Program-made: the position numbers and the translations under genes
Source: DAOVRD01 sp964605915
GTDB lineage: Bacteria > Planctomycetota > Brocadiia > SM23-32
DNA length: 10,213 nt
Assembly: GCA_964605915.1 (NCBI GenBank)
Contig: CAZSET010000144.1
Coordinates: 1-10,213 of the forward strand
Reading direction: 5' to 3'
Part shown: in pieces, positions 1 through 6,467 of the stretch
Layout: the number at the start of each line of letters is the position of its first letter
Position numbering within the stretch: position 1 is the first letter of the stretch
The notes under the pieces: model-generated
Seen by the model: only the letters and a program-made list of their open reading frames with translations
The model's database searches: none
Told to the model about the DNA's origin: nothing

Positions 1-789
1 CCCGTGGTCGTCCGCCTGCTGGACCCGCCGCTGCACGAGTTCCTGCCGCACGACCCGCAGATCCAGGCCCGCCTCGGCGAACGCATGGGCATCTCGGGCG
101 AGGACGTGGCCGCCCGCGTCAACCAGCTCCGAGAGCTCAACCCCATGCTCGGCCATCGTGGCTGCCGCCTGGGCATCACCTATCCGGACATCTACAACAT
201 GCAGGTGCGGGCCATCATCGAGGCGGCCGTCAACTGCAAGAAGGAAGGCATCGACGTCCGTCCCGAGATCATGATCCCCCTGGTCGGAACGGACCACGAG
301 CTGCGCATCTGCCGCGAGCACACCGAGAAGGTAGCCAGCGAAGTCCTCGATGACGCCGGGGTGGAGCTCGAATACAAGATCGGGACGATGATCGAGGTCC
401 CGCGCGCAGCGCTGACCGCCGACGAGGTCGCCCGGTATGCCGACTTCTTCAGCTTCGGCACGAACGACCTGACGCAGATGACCTACGGCTTCAGCCGCGA
501 CGATGTCGGCGTCTTCGTGCCCGAGTACGTGGACCGCGAGATCCTGGAGACAGATCCCTTCCAGGTGCTCGACCAGACCGGCGTCGGCCAGCTCGTCGCC
601 ATGGGCGTTCAGAAGGGCCGCAAGACCAAGCCCGACCTGAAGATCGGCATCTGCGGCGAGCACGGCGGCGACCCCCGCTCGGTCAAGTTCTGCCACCGCG
701 TGGGCATGAACTACGTTTCCTGCTCGCCGTTCCGCGTGCCGGTCGCCCGACTGGCCGCCGCTCACGCAGCGTTGGAGGACGAGGACTGA
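1..789 (+). CDS. ppdK: Pyruvate, phosphate dikinase, C-terminal part (5' end cut by window)
   Basis: PPDK interconverts pyruvate + ATP + Pi and PEP + AMP + PPi in the cytoplasm. Only the last 262 codons are visible, and the reading frame is open from base 1. They cover most of the C-terminal PEP/pyruvate-binding TIM barrel. Seen: the RLLDPPLHEFLP segment at the very start, IEVPRA near residue 131, GTNDLTQ at 153-159, and ICGEHGGDP with the catalytic cysteine at visible residue 218, followed by the family ending YVSCSPFRVPVARLA. The gene stops with TGA at 787-789. The family is usually about 870-900 residues, so about two thirds of the gene lies to the left. PEP synthase and PTS enzyme I share this barrel, but the LLDPPLHEFLP and SCSPFRVPVARLA signatures are those of PPDK. 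In an anaerobe the enzyme may serve gluconeogenesis or PPi-linked glycolysis. The direction cannot be told from sequence. Confidence 0.96.
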   Translation, partial: PVVVRLLDPPLHEFLPHDPQIQARLGERMGISGEDVAARVNQLRELNPMLGHRGCRLGITYPDIYNMQVRAIIEAAVNCKKEGIDVRPEIMIPLVGTDHELRICREHTEKVASEVLDDAGVELEYKIGTMIEVPRAALTADEVARYADFFSFGTNDLTQMTYGFSRDDVGVFVPEYVDREILETDPFQVLDQTGVGQLVAMGVQKGRKTKPDLKIGICGEHGGDPRSVKFCHRVGMNYVSCSPFRVPVARLAAAHAALEDED

Positions 790-817
790 GGCAGCGGTCA
801 GAGGCGTCTTGTCAGGT

Positions 818-845
818 CCGCAGGGGCGGCGTGGTGCCCCTGCGG
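818..845 (+). terminator. Strong GC hairpin after ppdK, possible terminator
   Basis: A perfect 10-bp inverted repeat (CCGCAGGGGC at 818-827, GCCCCTGCGG at 836-845) with an 8-base loop starts 28 bases after the ppdK stop. A further imperfect outer stem can form between CAGAGGCG (799-806) and CGCCCTCTG (861-869). No T tract follows, so this is not a classic intrinsic terminator. It may still end or stabilise the ppdK transcript, since the next gene has its own promoter. Confidence 0.5.
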
Positions 846-892
846 GGGGTGAGCCCGGTCCGCCCTCTGCCTGCGAGCTATACAGCGCCCGC

Positions 893-921
893 TTGCCCAC
901 CTCCGAACCGCCGTCTATAAT
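893..921 (+). promoter_or_regulatory. Sigma70-like promoter for the lipoprotein-tsaB unit
   Basis: TTGCCC at 893-898 (4 of 6 matches to TTGACA), a 17-bp spacer and a perfect TATAAT at 916-921. It lies 46 bases before the chosen start of the next gene, just after the ppdK hairpin. Position and spacing fit a housekeeping promoter. Confidence 0.65.
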
Positions 922-967
922 GGGCAATGCGGGCCGCCTGTGAGGGGCGGCAACGGCGCCCTTTCCC

Positions 968-1624
968 ATGGGGGTGGGGCTGAACGTGGAGATCGGAAAG
1001 CTCGCCGCCTTTGCATCCGGCTTGCTGGCCCTGTTTGCCATGTTCGGTTGCAGCGCGGGACGCGGCTCCTTCACCGATTCGGCGGGAGCCCTGTCGCAGA
1101 CCCCCTCGGGGATGTGTCCGGTTCTGCGAGTCGCTGCTCCGCTCTATGACGAGCCAAAGTCCACCGACGTCCTGTGGGGCAAGATGGGGGCGGCCGGGGC
1201 GGACCGGCAGTTCGCGGAGATCCTTGCGCACGCCGCGCGAGAGAACGGCGGCGTCGCGGTGCCCCTGCCCTTCGAGGTCGACGAGCGGCTGGAACGGGCC
1301 GGTCTGCGTCCCACGCTTCAGCCGGACGAGGACCAGCTCTCGCAGTTCGTAGAGGCGCTGGACTGCGCATCCTACCTGACGGCAGACGTTCCGTGCTGGC
1401 GCTTCGATTACGTTGTTCTGTCGTCGTCGGCGGCGATCGAGTTCCACCTTACGTGCCGGCGCGCGGACACCAACGAAGCCCTCTGGCAGGCCCACGTGCG
1501 GCGCGAGGGTCGCGGGATGAGCTACAGGGAGATCGCCCTCCTGGCTCTGCGCGAGACCTTCGAATCGCTCAATCGACAGGATGGGCAGCCCGGCGGGAGC
1601 CACGAGGCGGGCGAATCGCCATGA
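968..1624 (+). CDS. Predicted lipoprotein of unknown function, possibly GNA1162-like
   Basis: A 218-residue protein. The N-terminus has a hydrophobic stretch (about residues 12-27) ending in Cys28, followed by a small-residue/Gly-rich linker, so it is probably an exported lipoprotein. The box MFGC departs from the usual L-A/S-G/A-C. The mature part contains a segment (about residues 140-180) with YLTADVPCWRFDYVVLSS, a beta-rich stretch and an LWQAHV motif. This resembles, from memory only, GNA1162/LPP20-like lipoproteins in which a VLSS strand and an LW motif recur. ATG at 968 has no good ribosome site. GTG at 986, with GGGG 8 bases upstream, is a plausible alternative start that keeps the signal peptide. 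The stop overlaps the tsaB start (ATGA at 1621-1624), so the two are probably translationally coupled. Function is unknown. Confidence 0.72.
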   Translation: MGVGLNVEIGKLAAFASGLLALFAMFGCSAGRGSFTDSAGALSQTPSGMCPVLRVAAPLYDEPKSTDVLWGKMGAAGADRQFAEILAHAARENGGVAVPLPFEVDERLERAGLRPTLQPDEDQLSQFVEALDCASYLTADVPCWRFDYVVLSSSAAIEFHLTCRRADTNEALWQAHVRREGRGMSYREIALLALRETFESLNRQDGQPGGSHEAGESP

Positions 1625-2310
1625 TCACACTCGGCATAGAAACCAGCGGGGAAGTCGGCAGCGTCGCCCTCTGCAGGGACGATGAAGCGCTGGCGGCTTA
1701 CAGCTTCCCCGAGGGCGCGCGGCGTGCGCGCGACATCATGCCTGCCATCGACCGTCTGGTTGCCGAGGCCGCGGTGTCGAAGCAAGAGATCGGGGCCGTC
1801 GCCGTGAGCCAGGGGCCGGGCTCCTTCACGGGATTGCGCGTGGGCGTCACCTGCGCCAAGACGCTGGCCTATGCGCTGGGCTGGCGGGCGGTCGGCGTTC
1901 CGTCCCTGGAGGTCCTGGCGCAGAACGCCAGCGGCGCAAGCGGCGTGGAGTTCACGTGCCCGGTGCTCGACGCCCGGCGGGAGCGCGTGTACGGCACGAT
2001 CTTCCAGTTGTCGGGGGGCCGCTGGCGAGACACGACGGGCGTCCTGATCTTGAGCCCCGATAGGCTGGCGGATCGCATTCCTGAGGGCGCGCTGGTGTTC
2101 GGCACGGGTGTGCGCGCGTATCCGGACGTCTTCGCCGGCAGCCGCTTCCGGGCCGGAGAGCGCTCGCTGGAGGTCGGCCGGGCCGAGGAGGTGGCCCGGC
2201 TAGGAACGCTGCGCATCAGCGCCGGCCAGGACGTGGACCCCTTGCAGCTCGTTCCGCAGTACCACCGGATCACGGAGGCCGAAGAGAAGATTCAAGCCCC
2301 GCACCGCTAG
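1621..2310 (+). CDS. tsaB: tRNA threonylcarbamoyladenosine biosynthesis protein TsaB
   Basis: TsaB is the catalytically inactive ASKHA-fold partner of TsaD. With TsaE it supports transfer of the threonylcarbamoyl group to A37 of ANN-decoding tRNAs in the cytoplasm. This protein has 229 residues, normal for the family. Seen: LGIETSG at 4-10, the hallmark GPGSFTGLRVG at 66-76, DARRERVYG at 118-125 and a C-terminal VPQYHR, the usual position of the PLYLR-like end. The frame stays open upstream, but the TsaB start is set by the family N-terminus (MITLGIETS) and by the ATGA overlap with the preceding lipoprotein gene. It is probably co-transcribed from the promoter at 893-921. No tsaD or tsaE is in view. 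Confidence 0.95.
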   Translation: MITLGIETSGEVGSVALCRDDEALAAYSFPEGARRARDIMPAIDRLVAEAAVSKQEIGAVAVSQGPGSFTGLRVGVTCAKTLAYALGWRAVGVPSLEVLAQNASGASGVEFTCPVLDARRERVYGTIFQLSGGRWRDTTGVLILSPDRLADRIPEGALVFGTGVRAYPDVFAGSRFRAGERSLEVGRAEEVARLGTLRISAGQDVDPLQLVPQYHRITEAEEKIQAPHR

Positions 2311-2365
2311 GGCCGGACGCACCGCCCGTGCAGCTCGGGCCCATACATGCAAAGGGAGGCAGCCG

Positions 2366-2836
2366 ATGGAGGATATCTCGCTCGAGACAATCGTCTGTGC
2401 CGTGGACTTCTCGGAGTACTCCGACTATGCCTTGCGCTACGCCGTCGACCTGGCGAAGATCTTCGACGCGGAGCTGAGACTGATCCACGTCGTGGAGCTT
2501 CCTTTCCTGCCCTCCTATTCCCTGGCGGGGGTTCCGGACCTGAGCTTGCCCGTCGACGAGATCGAAGAGGGAGCGCGCGGCAGGATGCAGGATGCCCTGA
2601 AGGATTGCCGCCTGAAGCACGCGAAGGTCGAGGGCGAGGTGCGCACCGGCACTGCCTTCCTGGAGATCATCAACTACGCGCGCGAAGTCGGGGCCGATCT
2701 CGTCGTCGTCGGCACACACGGCCGAACGGGACTGAGCCACATGATCATCGGCAGTGTGGCAGAGAAGGTGGTGCGCAAGGCGCCCTGCCCCGTCCTGTCC
2801 GTCAAGCACCCGGACCACCAGTTCGAGATGCCATGA
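2366..2836 (+). CDS. Universal stress protein, ATP-binding UspA family
   Basis: A single-domain Usp of 156 residues. The N-terminal strand TIVCAVDFSEYSD (8-20) is the usual start of the fold. The C-terminal half carries the complete nucleotide loop G-x2-G-x9-G-S (Gly116, Gly119, Gly129, Ser130), which marks the ATP-binding subclass, and ends with the typical APCPVLSVK strand. A good ribosome site (GGGAGG at 2354-2359) supports the ATG at 2366. The 55-base gap after tsaB holds a weak 5-bp stem (GCCCG at 2324-2328, CGGGC at 2336-2340) and no promoter I would call, so read-through from tsaB is possible. The stop overlaps the nrdJ start (ATGA at 2833-2836), which suggests coupled expression with ribonucleotide reductase. 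The specific role is not known. Confidence 0.93.
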   Translation: MEDISLETIVCAVDFSEYSDYALRYAVDLAKIFDAELRLIHVVELPFLPSYSLAGVPDLSLPVDEIEEGARGRMQDALKDCRLKHAKVEGEVRTGTAFLEIINYAREVGADLVVVGTHGRTGLSHMIIGSVAEKVVRKAPCPVLSVKHPDHQFEMP

Positions 2837-4575
2837 GAACGGAACTGACGGAGAACGCCCGCTACGTCCTCGAGAACCGCTACCTAAAGAAGATCCCGAG
2901 CGGCGAGCTTATCGAGTCGCCCGAGGAGATGTTCGAGCGCGTGGCCAGGAACGTGGCGTCGGCCGAGGCCTATTACCGCCGGGGCCCGGAGCGGCCCGAG
3001 GTCCAGGAGCGGTTCTTCGGGGCCATGGCGTCTCTGGACTTCTTGCCCAACTCCCCGTGTCTGATGAACGCCGGCCGGGAGCTCCAGCAGCTTTGCGCGT
3101 GCTTCGTGCTCGACGTGCAGGACTCGATCGAAAGCATCTTCGAGACGCTCAAGCACGCCGCCCAGATCCACCAGAGCGGCGGCGGCACGGGCTTCTCGTT
3201 CTCGAACCTGAGGCCGGCGGGCGCCTACATCTCCACCTCCGGCGGCGCGGCCAGCGGCCCGGTCTCCTTCATCCGCGTTTTCAACCAGGCCACGGAGGCC
3301 ATCAACCAGGGCGGGTTCCGGCGCGGCGCCAACATGGCCGTCCTCCGCGTGGACCATCCCGACGTGATGGAATTCATCCGGTGCAAGAACGAGGAAGGCA
3401 GCCTGGTCAACTTCAATATCTCCGTCGGTGCGGACGGACACTTCATGGAAGCCGTCGCGAAGGACTCGGATTTCGCGCTTGTCCACCCGCACACCGGAGA
3501 AGTGGCGAGAACGTTACCCGCGCGGGAGATCTTCGACGCCATCGTCGAGAGCGCCTGGAGGAACGGCGAGCCGGGACTCCTCTTCCTGGACGTGATCAAT
3601 GCCGCCAACCCGACTCCACCGCTCGGGCAGATCCAGGCCACCAACCCCTGCGGCGAGGCGCCACTTCTGCCCTACGAGGCGTGCGTGCTCGGCTCGATCA
3701 ACCTGGCCCACGTGCTCCAAGGCGAGCGGCCGGAATGCACCATCGATTGGGACAAGCTGGAACGGCTCGTCCACCTCGGCGTGCGGTTCCTGGACGACGT
3801 CATCACCGTAACGCGCTACCCGCTGCCCGAGGTAGCCCGCATGACGCGCGGCAACCGCAAGATCGGCCTCGGCGTCATGGGGTTCGCCGACATGCTCATC
3901 CGCATGGGCATTTCTTACGACTCCCCGGCCGCCGTCGGCACCGGCGACCAGGTCATGGCCTTCGTGTCCCGCGAGGCGGACATGGCTTCCGCCGAACTGG
4001 CCGAGGAACGCGGCCCGTTCCCCAACATCAACTCCAGCACGCTGGCCGGCCGGCCACGCCTGCTGCGCAACGCCGTCCGCACCACCATCGCGCCCACCGG
4101 CACCATCAGCATCATCGCCGGAGCGTCCAGCGGCATTGAGCCGATCTTCGCCGTGGCATTCGAGCGGCACGTCCTGGGAACGACGCTACGCGAGGTGCAG
4201 CCGGACCTGGCGCGCCTGTGCCGCCGGGAAGGCATGGAGATGACCGACGAATTGATGCAGCGCGTCATCCGCACCGGCTCCGTGCAGGGGATTGGGGAGA
4301 TACCGGACTCCGTGCGCAAGCTGCTGGTCACCAGCCGGGAGGTGCCGCCCCTTCAGCACCTGGAGATTCAGGCCGCCTTCCAGCGCCACACGGACAACGC
4401 CGTCTCGAAGACGCTGAACCTGCCCGCCGACAGCACACAGGATGACGTGCGGGAGATCTACCTGAAGGCCTACGAGCTGGGCTGCAAGGGAATCACTGTC
4501 TACCGGGACGCGAGCCGCAAGTCGCAGATTCTGGCCGTGGAATGCTCTACCCAACGCGACGCCTGTGTGGACTGA
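2833..4575 (+). CDS. nrdJ: Class II (adenosylcobalamin-dependent) ribonucleotide reductase, short form
   Basis: NrdJ reduces ribonucleotides to deoxyribonucleotides, using B12 to make a thiyl radical, and needs no oxygen. The protein has 580 residues. Seen: QSGGGTGFSFSNLRP at 114-128, the catalytic loop NPCGE with the radical Cys273 (Asn271, Glu275 beside it), the reductant cysteine pair Cys90 (ACFVL) and Cys284 (ACVLGSIN), the phosphate loop APTGTISI at 420-427, and the terminal GCKGITVYRD. The 11-residue gap between radical and second reductant cysteine matches the Thermotoga-type enzyme. There is no N-terminal ATP-cone. The C-terminus is very short, ending 20 residues after GITVYRD with a CX6C pair (Cys571, Cys578) instead of the longer cysteine-rich tail of many NrdJ proteins. 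The reading frame continues upstream through uspA, but the start at 2833 fits the family and the ATGA overlap. Confidence 0.94.
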   Translation: MRTELTENARYVLENRYLKKIPSGELIESPEEMFERVARNVASAEAYYRRGPERPEVQERFFGAMASLDFLPNSPCLMNAGRELQQLCACFVLDVQDSIESIFETLKHAAQIHQSGGGTGFSFSNLRPAGAYISTSGGAASGPVSFIRVFNQATEAINQGGFRRGANMAVLRVDHPDVMEFIRCKNEEGSLVNFNISVGADGHFMEAVAKDSDFALVHPHTGEVARTLPAREIFDAIVESAWRNGEPGLLFLDVINAANPTPPLGQIQATNPCGEAPLLPYEACVLGSINLAHVLQGERPECTIDWDKLERLVHLGVRFLDDVITVTRYPLPEVARMTRGNRKIGLGVMGFADMLIRMGISYDSPAAVGTGDQVMAFVSREADMASAELAEERGPFPNINSSTLAGRPRLLRNAVRTTIAPTGTISIIAGASSGIEPIFAVAFERHVLGTTLREVQPDLARLCRREGMEMTDELMQRVIRTGSVQGIGEIPDSVRKLLVTSREVPPLQHLEIQAAFQRHTDNAVSKTLNLPADSTQDDVREIYLKAYELGCKGITVYRDASRKSQILAVECSTQRDACVD

Positions 4576-4588
4576 CCTTCAGGTTCTG

Positions 4589-4624
4589 CTCCTACTCGTG
4601 CTCCTGCTCCTACTCCTGCTCCCG
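4589..4624. repeat. Imperfect CTCCTG/CTCCTA hexamer tract after nrdJ
   Basis: Six consecutive hexamers CTCCTA, CTCGTG, CTCCTG, CTCCTA, CTCCTG, CTCCCG begin 14 bases after the nrdJ stop. A pyrimidine-rich stretch with no clear hairpin follows to about 4660. The rest of the gap up to the DUF2007 stop at 4740 holds nothing I can name. The open frames through it are low-complexity Leu/Pro and are not credible genes. Confidence 0.8.
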
Positions 4625-4739
4625 CCGTTGTTCCCGTTGCCCCCTGCTGATCTTCCTCCCACCAGCCGCGGTCTCAGGCCTTTCAACCTCCCCACGGAAG
4701 CACCCGCGGACCCGATGAGTCACGCAGGCATGGCAGGGA

Positions 4740-4976
4740 TCAGATCTCCGAGCACTGAAGCCCCACGTCCTCCAGCACCTGCCGCGCGTCCGCGGCATCG
4801 CACCGGCGGACCTGGACGCTGACGATGACCATCCCGTCGAAGGGCAGCACGCTTGAGACAGCGTCGTTGGTCAAGCTGTACGGGATCTCCGCCTCGTCCA
4901 GAGCGGACTTCGCCATCCCGATCTCGAGCGGCCCATTGGTCTCGAATACGGTTACCAGCTCGTCCTCATCCCCCAT
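4740..4976 (-). CDS. DUF2007 domain small protein
   Basis: A 78-residue protein that is one DUF2007 domain (putative signal-transducing family). The pattern is LVTVFETNGPLEIGMAKSAL, then EAEIPYSLTND, a variable loop, a VIVSVQV strand and DAADARQVLEDVG. This matches the family layout of beta strand, helix carrying the 'position in a multi-copy alternative' signature, and final helix. There is no signal peptide or membrane segment, so it is cytoplasmic. The start is supported by GAGGGG about 6 bases upstream on the - strand and by a promoter at 5003-5032. It stands alone, convergent with nrdJ and divergent from the DUF3332 lipoprotein gene. Biochemical function is unknown. The domain sometimes occurs fused to metal-binding or regulatory domains, but here it is free. 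Confidence 0.85.
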   Translation of the reverse strand: MGDEDELVTVFETNGPLEIGMAKSALDEAEIPYSLTNDAVSSVLPFDGMVIVSVQVRRCDAADARQVLEDVGLQCSEI

Positions 4977-4992
4977 GGCGATCCCCTCGCAA

Positions 4993-5046
4993 GGTGCCAG
5001 GCATTATAGCGCGCGAGGGTGCCAGGCGTCAGGTGCCATTTCACCT
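4993..5046. repeat. GGTGCCAGGC short repeat cluster
   Basis: Exact decamer GGTGCCAGGC at 4993-5002 and 5018-5027 (25 bases apart), plus GGTGCCA at 5032-5038 that forms half of a small inverted repeat (AGGTG at 5031-5035, CACCT at 5042-5046). The remaining intergenic DNA to 5185 carries two small hairpins (CGGCG at 5074-5078 with CGCCG at 5085-5089; CCTGCG at 5103-5108 with CGCAGG at 5117-5122) and no clear promoter for the gene that follows. Confidence 0.6.
5003..5032 (-). promoter_or_regulatory. Promoter for the DUF2007 gene
   Basis: Reading on the - strand: CTGACG (5032-5027, 4 of 6 matches to TTGACA), 18-bp spacer, perfect TATAAT (5008-5003), then the ATG at 4976. Two copies of GGTGCCAGGC lie within and just downstream of the promoter, a suitable place for an operator if they bind a protein. 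Confidence 0.55.
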
Positions 5047-5185
5047 CCCCCATGCGCTTGTTCTGCGCTCGAGCGGCGGAGCTTCGCCGGGCCGACACGA
5101 CTCCTGCGCCTTGAAACGCAGGGCCGCGAGCGCGCAGACTGATGCCGTCCTTGGCGCACCGCCATACCGAAAGAGAGGTCGCACG

Positions 5186-5575
5186 ATGAGGGACGAAGCG
5201 AGAGAAACGGTCGGCCGCCGGAAGGGCGTGCGGAAGCCTGCGGCCCTGGCCCTGCTGGCCGTGCCGCTGCTCCTGACGTCGGGCTGCTACGGGAAGTTCG
5301 CGGCGACCAGGACCATCTACCACCTGAACGAGGGCGTCCCCGGCGACGCGGTTGAAGCGGTGACGATGTGGGTTCTGTCGCCCGTCTACGTGGGGGCCAT
5401 CGTTGTGGACGCGTTCGGCCTGAACGTCATCCAGTTCTGGCTGGGGGCCGAGTCGCCTTCGGCCTGGTTGCCGCCCGCAGATGGGGCAATGATTGCGGTA
5501 GCCCCGCCGCCCGCCGAGCCTCGAACCGCCGCAGCCGTCACTTCCCGAGACTGCACGCCGGAGGCGGCCGACTGA
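5186..5575 (+). CDS. DUF3332-type lipoprotein
   Basis: A 129-residue predicted lipoprotein. A basic N-terminus is followed by a hydrophobic segment (about residues 20-31) and the box LTSGC, giving a lipidated cysteine at about residue 33. The mature start CYGKFAATRTIYHLN and the later hydrophobic strand SPVYVGAIVVDAFGLNVIQFW are the DUF3332 pattern. The Pro/Ala-rich tail looks unstructured. GAGAGG 7 bases before the ATG at 5186 supports this start, and an upstream in-frame extension lacks family similarity. The gene ends 10 bases from the convergent metF stop, with no terminator visible between them. Members occur as stand-alone envelope proteins and their role is not known. Confidence 0.8.
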   Translation: MRDEARETVGRRKGVRKPAALALLAVPLLLTSGCYGKFAATRTIYHLNEGVPGDAVEAVTMWVLSPVYVGAIVVDAFGLNVIQFWLGAESPSAWLPPADGAMIAVAPPPAEPRTAAAVTSRDCTPEAAD

Positions 5576-5585
5576 CCGCTGCCCC

Positions 5586-6467
5586 TTACGCCAGCCCGGC
5601 GCGCTCTATAATCTCGGGCACGAGGTGGTCCCATCCCAGCGGCATGATGTGGATGCCCTGGCAGAGGTCCCTGACCCCTTCGATGGTCTCGACGGCGATC
5701 TCGATGGCCGTCTCGCCGGACTTCGTCTTGGCCTTGTCCGCCTTCAGCCGGTCGATCAGCCGCTTCGGCACGCTGACGCCCGAAACGTTCTTGTTCATGA
5801 AGTTGGCCATGCCGGCCGACTTCAAGAGCACCAGGCCGCAGAGGACCGGAACGCCGAACCCCTCGACCTGCTTCATGAACTGGGCGAACTGATCCACGTC
5901 GTAGACGGCCTGGGTCTGGAAGAACTTCGCGCCGGCGGCGATCTTGCTCTCCATCCTTATGATCTGCGGCTCGACGGGATCCGCGCCGGGCGCCACGACG
6001 GCACCGGGGAAGAAACTCGGCGCCCCGTCCAGCTCATTGCCCGCCATGTCCCGGCCCTCGCACAGCGTTCGGACGCACTGAAGCAGCCCGACGGCTTCCA
6101 GGTCGAAGACCGGCATCGAATCGGGGTGGTCGCCCAGCACGTTATGGTCACCGGTCAGGCACAGGACGTTCTCAACGCCGAGCTTGCAGGCGCTGAGCAG
6201 GTCCGACTGCAGGGCGAGGCGGTTTCGGTCGCGACAGACCATCTGGAAGACGGGTTCCAGGTCGCGCTCCACCAGCAGATGACACGTGGCCAGGCCGCCG
6301 AAGCGCATGACGGCGCTCTGGATGTCGGTCACGTTGATGGCGACGACTTTGCCTCGCAGGTGTTCGGCCTCGTCCAGGCATTTGTCGATGTTGATGCCCT
6401 TGGGTGGGCCGATCTCGCTGGTCACCACAAAGTCGCCGCGTGCCAGGGCGTCCGAAAAGTCACTCAT
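5586..6467 (-). CDS. metF: Methylenetetrahydrofolate reductase, acetogen/MetVF type
   Basis: MetF is the flavin subunit that reduces 5,10-methylene-THF to 5-methyl-THF, feeding methionine synthesis or the methyl branch of the Wood-Ljungdahl pathway. The protein has 293 residues and forms a single TIM barrel. Seen: TSEIGPPKG with the conserved Glu18, CRDRNR at 78-83, CLTGDH with Asp107, and FFQTQ at 182-186, positions that line the flavin/folate site in the family. No NAD-binding extra domain is present. It is the last gene of the hydrogenase operon and overlaps metV by 8 bases. A strong GGAGG inside the metV end lies about 8 bases before the ATG at 6467. The adjacent MetV suggests that electrons come from FeS clusters and not directly from NADH. 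The product could still serve methionine synthesis only. Confidence 0.93.
   Translation of the reverse strand: MSDFSDALARGDFVVTSEIGPPKGINIDKCLDEAEHLRGKVVAINVTDIQSAVMRFGGLATCHLLVERDLEPVFQMVCRDRNRLALQSDLLSACKLGVENVLCLTGDHNVLGDHPDSMPVFDLEAVGLLQCVRTLCEGRDMAGNELDGAPSFFPGAVVAPGADPVEPQIIRMESKIAAGAKFFQTQAVYDVDQFAQFMKQVEGFGVPVLCGLVLLKSAGMANFMNKNVSGVSVPKRLIDRLKADKAKTKSGETAIEIAVETIEGVRDLCQGIHIMPLGWDHLVPEIIERAGLA

Noticed and set aside
790..801. GGCAGCGGTCAG after ppdK is matched in reverse complement at 5572-5583 across the DUF3332 stop
   Set aside because: A single 12-base inverted match is expected several times by chance in 10 kb of GC-rich DNA, and no flanking similarity extends it.
2754..4139. A 461-codon open frame overlapping uspA and nrdJ in another + frame
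   Set aside because: Arg/Pro/His-rich shadow frame of nrdJ with no recognisable domain.
4565..4822. A + strand open frame with a poly-Leu start after nrdJ
   Set aside because: The Leu run is simply the translation of the CTCCTG hexamer tract; no ribosome site, and it overlaps the supported DUF2007 gene on the other strand.
5607..5612. A perfect TATAAT on the + strand near the end of metF
   Set aside because: It lies inside codons of the conserved metF C-terminus, has no good -35 partner and no + strand gene follows.
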